The notes: generated by a model not told the origin, from the letters alone. Positions 21,093 to 33,609 are shown, counted from the stretch's first letter. The stretch: 64,000 nt of DNA from Salvelinus alpinus (GCF_045679555.1 NC_092087.1:88620966-88684965); one strand, 5' to 3'. Numbers and translations are program-made.

Positions 21093-21225
21093 AGAGTGAA
21101 GGGGAGAGGTCTTGTACAGTGAGTCAACGTACTGTCACTGTGTGGAAACAAGAAGCAGTCTACTGTAAGTATTAGTAGAAGCAGGCGTAGCCTGTGTGAG
21201 TTCTGTGGTTGACACATTTTAAAGT
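21093..21225 (-). promoter_or_regulatory. Orphan copy of the receptor promoter/first-exon module
   Basis: Same order as at 16,408-16,510: donor GTAAGT (minus strand, 21,087-21,092), 'ggggagaggtcttgtacagtgagtcaac', then 'ttctgtggttgacacatttt'. The TATA-like text is changed to CTTTAAAATG. No receptor gene starts nearby other than gene A downstream. A single 47-bp unit follows near 21,462. Confidence 0.5.
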
Positions 21226-21979
21226 AGCCTAGTCAGGCCATTAACATGCAGCAACAGCATGTCACATAAGGGATGTTACTGTATCTAAATAGAAAATGGT
21301 CTAAAGTCAGAATACTGTAGTTACATTTCTTTATTTGAGGAGTGGATCTGCATGTTTTACAAGAGACACAATGTGACCCATTCCCATCACTCTTCATCAG
21401 CTGCATCAAAGTGTTATTGAAGGTTCCAGAACAGATGAAAGGCATTGTATGTTTGGTTCCAGTGTTCCATACTAGAGCGCTCCCTACTGGCAACTCAACA
21501 TTACTACAACCTCCAGTCTATATGTCTCCACTTGTCTAGGAAATCCCAGACGTAGTGAAACAGCCACAACCTTGTTAACATTGTTAGAGGCAACCTGTCT
21601 GCCCTGGGAGACTAATATGTCCCAATCATATCCTCGTCCACTTGGTTCAATAACAAAATAACAAACCTGGCACTAAGGCCGAGGGAGGGAAAGGGGAAGG
21701 AAATCACTTTGATTGACACTTCACACACTCATACTGTATGTCCAGTGTGCTGTCTGTGCTGTGTGTCAGAAGACTACAAAAGGGGTGACACCCCCCAACA
21801 CCCCCATTCTATCCAAGCCTCCTGTTCTCTTTTAAAGTAGGGGAAATGTCTTCCTCTTTTTCAATCTTCATATTCATTATTCTGTTCTTCCTCTTCCTCC
21901 CTCTGTCATATCAGGAAGGTGCGTGGTTTTCAGGGTGGTCAGAGTTGCCATGGTTTCCTGTATCTTCCTCTCTGATCAG

Positions 21980-23125
<1,146 letters not shown>

Positions 23126-23529
23126 ATTGTTACAAAACTGTATATTGACATAATATGACATTTGAAATGTCTATACTCATTTGGAGCTGTTGTGAGTGTA
23201 ATGATCACTGTACATTTTTTTTTTGTGTTGATTTGACTTTTGTTTATTATCTATTCCCCTTGCTTTTCCAATGTAATAATATATTTCCCATGCCAATAAA
23301 GCCCTTTGAATTGATTTGAAATTAATTTAATTGAGAGAGAGAGAGAGAGAGAAACCTGAAAGTGAAAGTCCTCAAAGGTGCTGCCAATGCTAAAACTGTC
23401 TTTTGGGCACTAGAGTCCTCTGTCTATCACTATGGAGGTATGATATATGAGTTGATTGGTAAAAACCTGCTTAAATATGTTTATAAATGATAGCTGATGT
23501 TTTGACAAATACAGATGTCCTTACCCTGT

Positions 23530-23655
23530 GGAGGCGTACTGGGAGGCTGAGGAGATGTTGAGGCCTATAGGGTTGGTCCTCTGAGGAGAGGGAGGGGTTC
23601 TCTGCATCCAGCGGTCTGGGTACCTGATCACCAGCCTGGTGCTCTCCAGCTCCAC
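23530..23655 (-). CDS. Orphan exon of unknown gene
   Basis: Acceptor CTCCTGTCCAG and donor GTAAGG frame about 44 codons, containing VELESTRLVIRYPDRWMQRT and then NPIGLNISSASQYASTG. I do not recognise the product. No partner exons are seen nearby. The sequence just upstream of the acceptor is SINE-derived. The last bases recur at 5,297-5,306 in gene A. Confidence 0.4.
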
Positions 23656-23659
23656 CCCC

Positions 23660-23925
23660 TGGACAGGAGGACAAACAGCAGGCACCAATGTGTGGGAGGA
23701 AACACTGTTTAACTGACGACCGACGTCAGCTTGCAGGCGCCAGGCCACAAGGAGTTACTAGAGCATGATGAGACAAGGACATCCCGGCCGGCTAAACCCT
23801 CCACTAACCCAGATGACCCTGGGCCAATTGTGCTCCGCCTCATAGGTCTCCCGGTCAAAGCCGGCTGTAACAGTCCGGGATCAAACCCGGGCCTGCAGTG
23901 CTGCCTTAGCACTGATTGTTGAATT
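23660..23925 (-). mobile_element. tRNA-derived SINE
   Basis: Reverse complement contains 'ggcccgggtttgatcccgga' (B-box-like), 'gaccgggagacctatgaggc', 'cacaattggcccagggtcat' and 'acagtgtttcctcccacaca', the body of a common salmonid SINE. Confidence 0.75.
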
Positions 23926-24299
23926 TGTGATTTCCAACTTGTTGTGTAATGTTTATGTCCAATGGCCAATGAGCACTGACAGGTTTTATCCATCATTTCA
24001 TATGACAAGGATTGATAAGGATTTGCCAGTAGATTGACATTAGATTGACAGTAGATTGACATTTCGAGCTCTACCTGTAGATTTTGCGGTGACGTAGTGT
24101 CCCCATGAGTGACAGAACACTGAGCCAATCACAGCACAACTAGAGAACATTACCAACCCCTACGCTCCGTATTTTATGCTGGCTGCCCCACCACCACAGA
24201 AAGCACTAAGCTGCAACACCTGCATTTTGGAGCTGCCTTACTCAAGAAAGCAAAAACGAGACCATGTTTGTATGCGACTTTATTAACTCAATGCTTTTT

Positions 24300-25349
24300 T
24301 AAAAACTTTGTTTGCAAACTGATATGTGACACGTATTAATGTCAAAATAGGCAAAAAAGCAACATAAAAAGCTAACCATGGGGCTGAAAACAGATTGAGC
24401 TCTGTCCCAGCTGCCTTGAATGACGTGTCGCCACTGCATGTATTTAGAAATTATAGACAAGTTGACTAACAAATAGCCTACCAAAATGTTGGAAATTAGA
24501 AGTAAAAACTGCAAATGTTTAAATGTATGTAATGGACTGATTACATGTATTTTTATATAAAAAATATATCATGACACGGAACAATATGGTATTACTTAAT
24601 ATAAAATGAGTAATAATATGGTATTACGTAATATAAAATAAGTAATAATGTCTGACAGCAATACAAAATAAATCATCATTGAACACATCAGGAGAAACTT
24701 GACCCAAGAGCTAAAAATATTAAAAAGCTGTTATCAGTATTATTAATGTTAGTTGCTGAGGAAAGTAGGACTATTGATGTTATAAAACATCTGTATGTGG
24801 CAAAATCCCATAGAAAAAGATCTAAATAAAACTAAAGATAGTAAACACATTGGTACACAAGAAAATAAGATTTTTTCCTCCTGATTCTCTTCAGTCCAGG
24901 ATCTGTGGTGATTCTCTTCAGTCCAGGATCTGTGGTGGGTCTCTTCAGTCCAGGATCTGTGGTGATTCTCTTCAGTCCAGGATCTGTGATGATTCTCTTC
25001 ATTCCAGGATCTGTGGTGGTTCTCTTCAGTCCAGGATCTGTGGTGGTTCTCTTCAGTCCAGGATCTGTGGTGGTTCTCTTCAGTCCAGGATCTGTGGTGA
25101 TTCTCTTCAGTCCAGGATCTGTGATGATTCTCTTCAGTCCAGGATCTGTGGTGGTTCTCTTCAGTCCAGGATCTGTGGTGGTTCTCTTCAGTCCAGGATC
25201 TGTGGTGATTCTCTTCAGTCCAGGATCTGTGGTGATTCTCTTCAGTCCAGGGTCTGTGGTGATTCTCTTCAGTCCAGGTTCTGTGGTGCTTCTCTTCAGT
25301 CCAGGTTCTGTGGTGCTTCTCTTCAGTCCAGGTTCTGTGTTGCTTCACT
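24300..25349 (-). other. 3' region of gene B with 27-bp minisatellite
   Basis: Downstream of the gene B stop. Positions 24,885-25,340 are about 17 copies of a 27-bp unit (ctcttcagtccaggatctgt plus ggtgatt). As 27 is a multiple of 3, both strands stay open (HHRSWTEEN or SLQSRICGD), which is not evidence of coding. Sequence at 24,500-24,880 matches the 3' region of gene A. Confidence 0.7.
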
Positions 25350-25373
25350 TCAGTGGGAGATTCCCCTCACATT
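25350..25373 (-). CDS. Gene B terminal exon
   Basis: CTTTCAG acceptor, then NVRGISH and TGA at 25,350-25,352; in phase 0 with the preceding exon. Confidence 0.65.
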   Translation of the reverse strand, partial: NVRGISH

Positions 25374-25418
25374 CTGAAAGAAGACATACTGAAGTAGCAC
25401 TCCCACTAAACATTTTAT

Positions 25419-25566
<148 letters not shown>

Positions 25567-25568
25567 AC

Positions 25569-25649
25569 TGCCAGGGTGTCATACTCTGGTGACCTGGTCT
25601 TCATGTTCAGAGGTGTGTACGTATCACTGTTAGGGTCAGGATGGACACT
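25569..25649 (-). CDS. Gene B second ITAM-like tail exon
   Basis: 27 codons, phase 0 at both ends, with YTPL and YDTL separated by eight residues (NMKTRSPE), which satisfies YxxL-x(6-8)-YxxL. ITAMs of this kind recruit Syk/ZAP-70 when doubly phosphorylated. Its acceptor tract runs into a CT-rich microsatellite (25,655-25,890). Confidence 0.8.
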
Positions 25650-25654
25650 CTGTG

Positions 25655-25754
25655 GACAGAAAGAGAGAGAGAGCGAGAAAGAGAGAGCGGGAGAGAAGGA
25701 GAGGGAGGGAGAGAGAGAGAGAGCGGGAGAGAAGGAGAGGGAGGGAGGGAGAGG

Positions 25755-25788
<34 letters not shown>

Positions 25789-25823
25789 CAGAGACAGAGA
25801 CAGAGAGAGAGAGAGAGAGAGAC

Positions 25824-25857
<34 letters not shown>

Positions 25858-25890
25858 CGGGAGACAAGGAGAAGGAGAGGGAGGGAGAGA
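25655..25890. repeat. (GA)n/(GACA)n-rich tract
   Basis: Purine-rich repeats that form the polypyrimidine tract of the adjacent acceptor when read on the minus strand. Confidence 0.9.
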
Positions 25891-26004
25891 GGAAATGCAT
25901 GTGTTCTCTGAAACACCAGTCTTTCCATCATTTTCTCTTAACACATTCAAATATAAAACACCAACACACTCACAAACAATCAACATGAATGATAAGAGAC
26001 TTAC

Positions 26005-26085
26005 TGCCAGAGTGTCGTAGTCAGGGGACGTGGTCCTCATGTTCAGAGCTGTGTACGTGTCTCTGTTACAGTCAGGACGGACACT
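26005..26085 (-). CDS. Gene B first ITAM-like tail exon
   Basis: 27 codons, phase 0-0, with YTAL and YDTL separated by eight residues (NMRTTSPD). A tandem duplicate of the exon at 25,569-25,649, with which it shares VxPDxNxDTYTxLNM and the LA end before the donor GTAAGT. Confidence 0.8.
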
Positions 26086-26470
26086 CTGTGGAGAGAGAGA
26101 GAGAGAGAGAGAGAGAGGTAACAATGAAAATAGTACGAAAGAGACTGTCGTGACACTGTTAGTCCGGACGGACACTCTGTGGAGAGAGAGAGAGGTAACA
26201 ATGAAAATAGTATGAAAGAGACTGTCATGTCACTGTTAGTCAGGACGGACACTCTGTGGAGAGAGAAAGAGGTAACAATGAAAATAGTATGAGAGAGACT
26301 GTGATGTCACTGTTAGTCAGGACGGACACTCTGTGGAGAGAGAGAGAGAGGTAACAATGAAAATAGTATGAGAGAGACTGTCATGTTACTGTTAGTCAGG
26401 ACGGACACTCTGTGGAGAGAGAGAGAGGTAACAATGAAAATAGTATGAGAGAGACTGTCATGTCACCGTA
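26086..26470 (-). repeat. Tandem copies of the ITAM-exon acceptor
   Basis: Four extra copies of a unit of about 77 bp contain (CT)n-CCACAG followed by the first five codons of the exon (exon-like starts at 26,176, 26,253, 26,330 and 26,409). Each then reads SVRPD and TAA. They look like decoy 3' splice sites. Confidence 0.8.
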
Positions 26471-26566
26471 AATGAATGAAAACGGAGTTATAACCTCCTG
26501 GGGGCACGTTTAGTTTGTTGCCCCATTAAGACACAGCTGAAACCCTGTTGTAACTAATAGAATCAC

Positions 26567-26606
26567 CTGTGTGTCTGCTGTGGCATCACTTCCTCCTGTG
26601 CATCTC
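26567..26606 (-). CDS. Gene B juxtamembrane cytoplasmic exon
   Basis: RCTGGSDATADTQ after the shared arginine codon, with ATTACAG acceptor and CAG|GTGATT donor. Matches gene A 5,352-5,391. Confidence 0.8.
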
Positions 26607-26689
26607 CTGTAATGAGGGACAGAGTGAGTTCTGCTCTGTAAGTAAGTAAGTGGATAAGTTACTAATACATTTTAACAGATTTCTTACTT

Positions 26690-26880
26690 TATCTTTATTT
26701 AACTAGGCAAGTCGGTTAAGAACAAACTCTTATTTACAATGATGGCCTAGGATCAGTGGGTTAACTGCCTTGTTCAGGGGCAGATCACCTGAACTTTATA
26801 TTTTCAGTTCTGGGATTTGATCTTGCTACCTTTTGGTTACAAGTTCAACGCTCTAACCACTAAGCTACCTGCCACCCCAG
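26690..26880 (-). mobile_element. HpaI-type SINE in a gene B intron
   Basis: Same family and same intron position as 5,484-5,670 in gene A, hence inherited from the common ancestor gene. Confidence 0.8.
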
Positions 26881-27010
26881 GTGGCCTAGTGGTTAAGGGC
26901 ATTGGGCCAATAAATGAATTAATGAATGAATGAATTAATGAAGTTAGTACCCAATCAGAGGTCTAAGGTGAAAGAATAATACAAATATCAATGTTCCCTT
27001 CTTCACTCAC

Positions 27011-27101
27011 CTGAACCACATGAGTCCAGAGAGACAGAGGATGAGAACCAGAACAACCACTATGATTCCTACAGCTGCAGTCAGAACTGAGGTCTGTTTC
27101 C
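27011..27101 (-). CDS. Gene B transmembrane exon
   Basis: KQTSVL then TAAVGIIVVVLVLILCLSGL and MWFR. No charged residue in the membrane. Confidence 0.9.
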
Positions 27102-27312
27102 CTAAAAGACAAATGGATGATATGAGAACATGTTATTATGAAGTGAAAATGAATATACAGCAATACAGGACATTAATGCAATACTTGTATATAGAAGCCT
27201 ATGTAAAGTTATAAACCAAAGTGTAATAAGGTAAACCATGAGAAGATTACCTTGAAACATCATTCCTTATTGAACATCATTTTGTATTGAAGTATTGAAG
27301 ATGGAACTTTAC

Positions 27313-27576
27313 CTGCTACAATGATCATCAGAGCTGTAGAGTTCATAGATCCTCTTCCATTCTGGGCCTCACAGTAATATTCTCCTCTGTCCTCAGAGAT
27401 GATGTTAGTGATGCTGTAACTCTGTCCTGATGCTTTTGGTGAGGTTACATTCTTCTTGTACCAGGTGTATTTGTCCACAGGTGGGTTGGCATCACTGCTG
27501 CAGGTCAGAGTCACTGAACTGCCCTCCACTATTTCACCAGAGGGACTGACTGACACTGAGGTGTTCCTTGGAGCGT
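27313..27576 (-). CDS. Gene B membrane-proximal C2 domain
   Basis: NTSVSVSPSGEIVEGSSVTL, TWYKKNVTSP, and RGEYYCEAQNGRGSMNSTAL. Intact cysteine pair and splice sites. Confidence 0.92.
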
Positions 27577-27726
27577 CTGGTAAAGGAGAATTTGTCAGAG
27601 GATTATAAAGATGCAATTACAACCTCACATGACATATATAAAAATCTGTGATGCCAGACTATCAAAAATAAGAATCCACTTACACAAAACAGGAACGCAT
27701 GTGATACTGAGCTGTAATTTACTCAC

Positions 27727-27972
27727 ATTTCACATCAATGTTGATTGACTCAGACCTCCCCTTTCTAATCCCACTCCAGGCCTCACAGTTGTAGACATGT
27801 TGTGGTCCTGTGTTCTGATTGGAGATACTCTGATAGTGGCCTCCATTCGTCTTGTACCAGGTGTATTTGTCCACAGGTGGGTTGGCATCACTGCTGCAGG
27901 TCAGAGTCACTGAACTGCCCTCCACTATTTCACCAGAGGGACTGACTGATACTGAGGTGTTCTTTGGGCCAT
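27727..27972 (-). CDS. Gene B second C2 domain from the membrane
   Basis: VTLTCSSDANPPVDKYTWYK and QHVYNCEAWSGIRKGRSES. Shorter loop than its neighbour; open and canonical. Confidence 0.9.
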
Positions 27973-28034
27973 CTGGTGTTGAAGATGACAGAACAAATAA
28001 GAACTCATATACCATGTAAGACACCAAGAGGTGA

Positions 28035-28410
28035 TGTAAATTAATATAGATTAGGATATTATACTGACATGTAGAACCATGTATTACAGAGATGATGTAA
28101 ATTAGTATAGATTAGTATATTACACTGACTTGTAGAACCATGTATTACAGAGATGATGTAAATTAGTATAGATTAGTATGTTACACTGACTTGTAGAATC
28201 ATGTATTACAGAGATGATGTAAATTAGTATAGATTAGTATGTTACACTGACTTGTAGAACCATATATTACAGAGATGATGTAAATTAGTATAGATTAGTA
28301 TGTTACACTGACTTGTAGAACCATGTATTACAGAGATGATGTAAATTAGTATAGATTAGTATATTACACTGACATGTAGAACCATGTATTAGAGAGATGA
28401 TGTCAATGAC
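28035..28410. repeat. 61-bp intronic minisatellite
   Basis: Six copies of 'agagatgatgtaaattagta' plus 'tagattagtatattacactg' plus 'acatgtagaaccatgtatta' plus c. Confidence 0.93.
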
Positions 28411-28446
28411 TTTCACTGTAGATATATCAACACCCCATGTACTCAC

Positions 28447-28734
28447 ATCTGACAGAGAGAGTCTCTTCTGGAGAGAGGATTCTCTCTAAGCCTTCTACAG
28501 CACAGGAGTACTTCCCTGCATCCTCACTGCTGACTGGGTCTAGGATCAGACTGTTATAACTGGTGACTGGGTCTAGGATCAGACTGTTATAGCTGCTGAC
28601 TGGGTTGTTCAGACGTTGTCTGTTCTTGTACCAGATGTAGGTGGGGTTGAGACCGACTGTACATTGGGTTCTACATCTCAGTGTGACTCTCTCCCCCTCT
28701 GACACAGACGTAGGATCCATCTCCAACAGGATAT
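28447..28734 (-). CDS. Gene B third C2 domain from the membrane
   Basis: EMDPTSVSEGERVTLRCRTQ, LNPTYIWYKNRQ, GKYSCAVEGLERILSPEET. Contains a small internal duplication (SYNSLILDPV twice). Similar to gene C 46,967-47,221. Confidence 0.9.
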
Positions 28735-28828
28735 CTAAGAGGAAACATCAGTCATATTAGACTCCAGACAGGCTTGTCATGTGATTAGACTTGTTCGATT
28801 ACAGTACTAAATGTAGGTGGACTATTAC

Positions 28829-29137
28829 CTGTGACAGTCAACATCACACCAGGAAGACCAGAAAATCTCCCCTCATCTGTTGTTCGTATTCTGAATTTGT
28901 ATTCAGCCGAGTCCTTCTCTGTCAGGTTTGTTATTGTAATGGTGTGGTGGTTCTCTGTGTTCCTATTGTACTCCACACGACCTACATACTCTGGATATGA
29001 ACTGATATCTACAGGGTGTTTCTGTGTAAACCAGAATGAACCTTGTTCTATATAACTAGTGGGATGAGTGTAAGAGCAGGATATGTCCACTGTGGAGCTC
29101 TTCAAGACACAGATTCTCCTCTCCAGCAGTTTTGACC
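28829..29137 (-). CDS. Gene B fourth V domain
   Basis: ERRICVLKSSTVDISCSY and DSAEYKFRIRTTDEG. The YxFR arginine is present, but the E-strand cysteine is replaced (HHTITITNL). This is the outermost fully open Ig exon of gene B. Confidence 0.88.
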
Positions 29138-29256
29138 CTGAGCACATGAAAATACATTAAATCGTTTTTTCACATATACCTTGAAGTTAGCAAGTTGCCT
29201 TACTTTGTTATAAAGAAAGGTTAGCTACAAATTATCCCAATAGAATCCAGACTCAC

Positions 29257-29468
29257 ACACTGCAGGAGAGTGGAGATCCTCATGGCCTTTAACAGCACAG
29301 GAGTAACTCTTTGTTTCAGAACTGAGTGTTGTTGGGAAGTGAACCGAGGAAGAGACTGTCCGTTCTTGTACCAGATGTAGGTGGGGTTACCAGTCAGAGT
29401 ACAGGTGGTGCTACAGGTCAGTGTCCTCTTCTCTGCCTCTGTGTCAGGAGTCACCTTCACCTGCAGGT
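29257..29468 (-). pseudogene. Gene B C2 exon with frameshift
   Basis: Starts normally (RTLTCSTTCTLTGNPTYIWY) but is 212 nt long, one short of a 213-nt length that would keep frame. After QQHS the C-terminal half reads in another frame, where the expected SYSCAVKGHED text would appear. Confidence 0.8.
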
Positions 29469-29557
29469 CTGAATGAGAGCAAATAAAAACACACTTTCTG
29501 GTTTCCTTCTGTAGTTGACAAAATGGCTGAACATGACTTAAAGATAACCCAGTCTAA

Positions 29558-29660
29558 CCTGTGGGATATATAGTAGTGCAAGGCAGGTCCACTGATGGTA
29601 TCAAGGAACAGATGCTTCTACTGGTGTAGGTCACACTCATGCAGCTTAGAGAAGAAGTAT
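29558..29660 (-). pseudogene. Gene B truncated V exon
   Basis: MSVTYTSRSICSLIPSVDLP then TTIYPTG, after which V homology stops; the C to G strands are missing. Confidence 0.7.
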
Positions 29661-29907
29661 CTGGAACAAATGATGAAGCACAGGATGATGATGATGATGA
29701 TGATGATGATGTTGACAGTGATGATGATGATGGTGAAGATGGTGATGATATTAGCTTATTTTTATGATTCTCAGTAGTCTTCAGTACTAACATGTTAGAT
29801 AGTAATGAGGTATAGTTACTTATAAATCAGTAATTTGAATTGACTGAAAATATCAAGTCTGTTTACCATAATAGAGGAAAACTCTGGAGGTAAATCACCA
29901 CACTCAC

Positions 29908-31964
29908 TTCAGGAGAGCTGAGTTTCTCATGGACTTTTCTCAATATAGGGGGTGCTGTTTCAACGTTACCATTTATTGTTCCCAAATTAAACTGCCTCGT
30001 ACTCAATTCTTGCTCGTACAATATGCATATTACTATTACTATTGGATAGAAAACAATCTCTAGTTTCTAAAACCGTTTGAATTATGTCTGTGGGTGAAAC
30101 AGAACTCTTTCTGCAGCGAAATTCATGACAGAAACTGCGAAGGTCTGAAAACGAGGCTCTGTTCTCAGATCAGTTTAAAGCTCTGTATGTATCCTATGGG
30201 TCGACATGAACTGCACGCGCCTTCCCCTGGATGTCAGTAACCAATGAGAATTGGAATGGAGTTTCTACGTAGATCTCAGACCTTATAAAGCCACAAGGAA
30301 CGGAGGGAGCTCTCTTTTTGACGTTCGTCATGACGCAAAGCAAGACCTCAGGATGGCATTTTGAAACGCTCAGTTATCGGCCTTAGATATATCCGTCTGT
30401 AATTTAATTCGATATAGGTGTTAGAAACATCATAACGAAGTTATTTTAAACCGAGTTATATCAGTTTATGCGAGTATATTGCAATTTTCGGAATTTCCTT
30501 AGTATTGCGTTTTGAACATTTGGGCACGTCTTCGCCACATGGCTAATGTTTGCTGCTAATTCCTAAGTTGAAGACGGCAATCTACAACCGAGCAACGATG
30601 ATTCTGGACAAAGGACCACTTGCCCAAGATTCTGATGGAAGCTCATCCAAAAGTAAGAGCTATTTATGATGTTATTCCGTATTTATGTGGAAAAATGTAA
30701 AAGAATTTGTCCGCCATTATTGCGGCATTGGTCTGGCTGTAACGCACACTGTATGTCTAGTAACGTTAATTTTAAAAATCTAACACAGCGGTTGCATTAA
30801 TAACTAATGCATCTTTCAATTGCTGTCCAACCTGTATTTTTTTGTCAAGTTTACGATTATTTATCGATTAGATTAGGTGCCTCTCCAAGATGGCGCCGGC
30901 CAGAATGCATGAAATGCTGCTACTGTTCACATTGTATAACCACGATTTGTGCCGCTAAATATGCACATTTTCGAACAAAACCTATATGCATTGTGTAATA
31001 TGATGTTACAGGACTGTCATCTGATGAAGTTTATCAAGGTTAGTCCAATTATATATCTTTTGCTGGATTGTTACGATCGCTAACATTTGCTGCTGGTAAA
31101 TGTGGTTGTGTTTCTGGCTATTGTGGTAAGCTAATATAATGCTATATTGTGTTTTCGCTGTAAAACACGTAAAAAATCGGACATATTGGCTGGATTCACA
31201 AGATGTTGGGCTTTCATTTGCTGTACGCTGTGTATTTTTCAGAAATGATTTATGATGAGTAATTAGGTATTTGACGTTGGTCTCTGTAATTATTCTGGCT
31301 GCATCGACGCCATTTCAGATTGCAGCTGCAATGTAGAACTGTGATTTATACCTGAAATATGCACATTTTTCTAACAAAACATATGCTATACAATAAATAT
31401 GTTATCAGACTGTCATTTGATGAAGTTGTTTCTTGGTTAGTGGCTATTTATATCTATATTTGGTCGAAATTGTGATAGCTACCTATGCAGGAAAAAAATG
31501 GTGGAGAAAAAAAAGTTGTGTCTTTTGCTATCGTGGTTAGCTAATAGATTTACATATTGTGTCTTCCCTGTAAAACGTTTTAAAAATCAGAAATGATGGC
31601 TGGATTCACAAGATCTGTATCTTTCATCTGGTGTCTTGGACTTGTGATTTAATGATATTTAGATGCTAGTATTTACTTGTGGCGCTATGCTAGGCTATGC
31701 TAGTCAGCTTTTTTTACTGATGGGGGTGCTCCCGGATCCGGGATGCGTAGCAAGTAGAAGTTAAAGCACAGGAGTAGCTGTCAGAACCTCCTCCACTGAC
31801 TGAATATTGATACTGGGGAGAGGAGTCAGAAAATAGGTATTCTCCATTCTTGTACCAGGTGTAGGTGGGGTTGGGGATTTCAGTCAGAGTACAGGTGGTG
31901 CTACATGTCAGTGTCACCCATGATCCTTCTGTCACTGTGCTAGGAGTCACCTTCACCTGCAGGT
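29908..31964 (-). pseudogene. Gene B C2 exon split by a transposon
   Basis: Right part 31,765-31,964 encodes DLQVKVTPSTVTEGSWVTLT through GSDSYSCA; left part 29,908-29,935 holds the degraded end and donor. The element between them adds stops, so the domain cannot be completed from this exon. Confidence 0.85.
29936..31760. mobile_element. TTAA-flanked element, copy 3, inside a gene B exon
   Basis: About 1.83 kb splits a C2 exon between 'tctcatggac(ttt)' on the left and 'agcacaggagtagctgtc' on the right; intact exons read 'catggccttttacagcacagg' there. The right junction is TTAA. Ends and interior match copies 2 and 4. No gene in its interior. Confidence 0.85.
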
Positions 31965-32039
31965 CTGAATGAAGAGAGAATAACAACATAAAAGAACAAA
32001 CCTCATCATTTCCACCTACTACTACTAGAGATAAAGTAG

Positions 32040-33095
32040 TTACAGTATATCATAATGTTCTGTAAGTGTAGTACTACCAGTATATCATAATGTTCTGTAT
32101 GTGTAGTATTACCAGTATATCATAATGTTCTGTAAGTGTAGTATAACCAGTTTATCATAATGTTCTGTAAGTGTAGTATTACCAATATATCATAATGTAC
32201 TGTAAGTGTAGTATTACCAGTGTATCATAATGCACTGTAAGTGTAGTATTACCAGTATATCATAATGTACTGTACGTGTAGTATTACCAGTATATCATAA
32301 TGTTCTGTAAGTGTAGTATTACCAGTATATCATCATGTTCTGTAAGGGTAGTATTACCAGTATATCATAATGTTCTGTAAGTGTAGTATTACCAGTATAT
32401 CATAATGTTCTGTAAGTGTAGTATTACCAGTATATCATAATGTTCTGTAAGTGTAGTATTACCAGTATATCAAAATGTGCTGTAAGTGTAGTATTACCAG
32501 TATATCATAATGTGCTGTAAGTGTACTATTACCAGTATATCATAATGTTCTGTAAGTGTAGTATTACCAGTATATCATAATGTTCTGTAAGTGTAGTACT
32601 ACCAGTATATCATCATGTTCTGTAATTGTAGTATTACCAGTATATCATAATGTTCTGTGTGTGTAGTATTACCAGTATATCATAATGTTCTGTATGTGTA
32701 GTATTACCAGTATATCATAATGTTCTGTAAGTGTAGTATTACCAGTATATCATTATGTTCTGTAAGTGTAGTATTACCAGTATATCATAATGTTCTGTAA
32801 GTGTAGTATTACCAGTATATCATTATGTTCTGTAAGTGTAGTATTACCAGTATATCATAATGTTATGTAAGTGTAGTATTACCAGTATATCATCATGTTC
32901 TGTAAGTGTAGTTTTACCAGTATATCATAATGTTCTGTAAGTGTAGTTTTACCAGTATATCATAATGTTCTGTAAGTGTAGTATTACCAGTATATCATCA
33001 TGTTCTGTAAGTGTAGTATTACCAGTATATCATAATGTTCTGTAAGTGTAGTATTACCAGTATATCATATTGTTCTGTATGTGTAGTATTACCTC
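32040..33095. repeat. 35-bp minisatellite derived from a V-exon border
   Basis: About 30 copies of 'accagtatatcataatgttc' plus 'tgtaagtgtagtatt'. The unit resembles the intron edge just beyond a V donor ('tgtatcatacagtgtagtattacc'). Confidence 0.93.
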
Positions 33096-33180
33096 TATAT
33101 CATGTGTTAACATGATGGTTAATTTATTTTCTCCTGTAATTCAATATGATTTACAGTTGTATCATACAGTGTAGTATTAC

Positions 33181-33495
33181 CTGTGACAGTCAGACTTGTT
33201 CCTGGGAAACTATGGCCCCATTCAAAGTTGTGACACTCAGCTGAGTCCTCCTCTCTCAGATCTGTGATTCTCAGGGTGAAGGGACCTTTGTATGTTCCAG
33301 TGTATTCCACACGACCTGCATACCTTAGGTCTGTGGTTAGGTCTTCAGCGATCGACTTATCACTTCTAAACCAGAATTTTGATGTGGTGGAATAATAACC
33401 AACATAAGTACAGGAGCTATCCACTGTTGACCCCTTCAAGACACAGATTCTCCTCTTGGTGTAAGTCACTCTGCTGCAGCTCTGATCCTGAACAC
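33181..33495 (-). pseudogene. Gene B second V exon with F-strand deletion
   Basis: Matches other triplet V exons, but EYRFTFKT is missing (reads DSAECHNFEWGHS), an in-frame loss that removes the F strand. DISC is changed to DSSC. The frame is open, but the fold is doubtful. Confidence 0.75.
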
Positions 33496-33609
33496 CTGAA
33501 ACACAGTGACATAACAAGAGGACAACTGGATTATATTCTCAGTTATTTCTAGAAATGCTAACAGTTCTCATATTACAAAATGAAACCAACACAGACACAG
33601 ATACACAGA

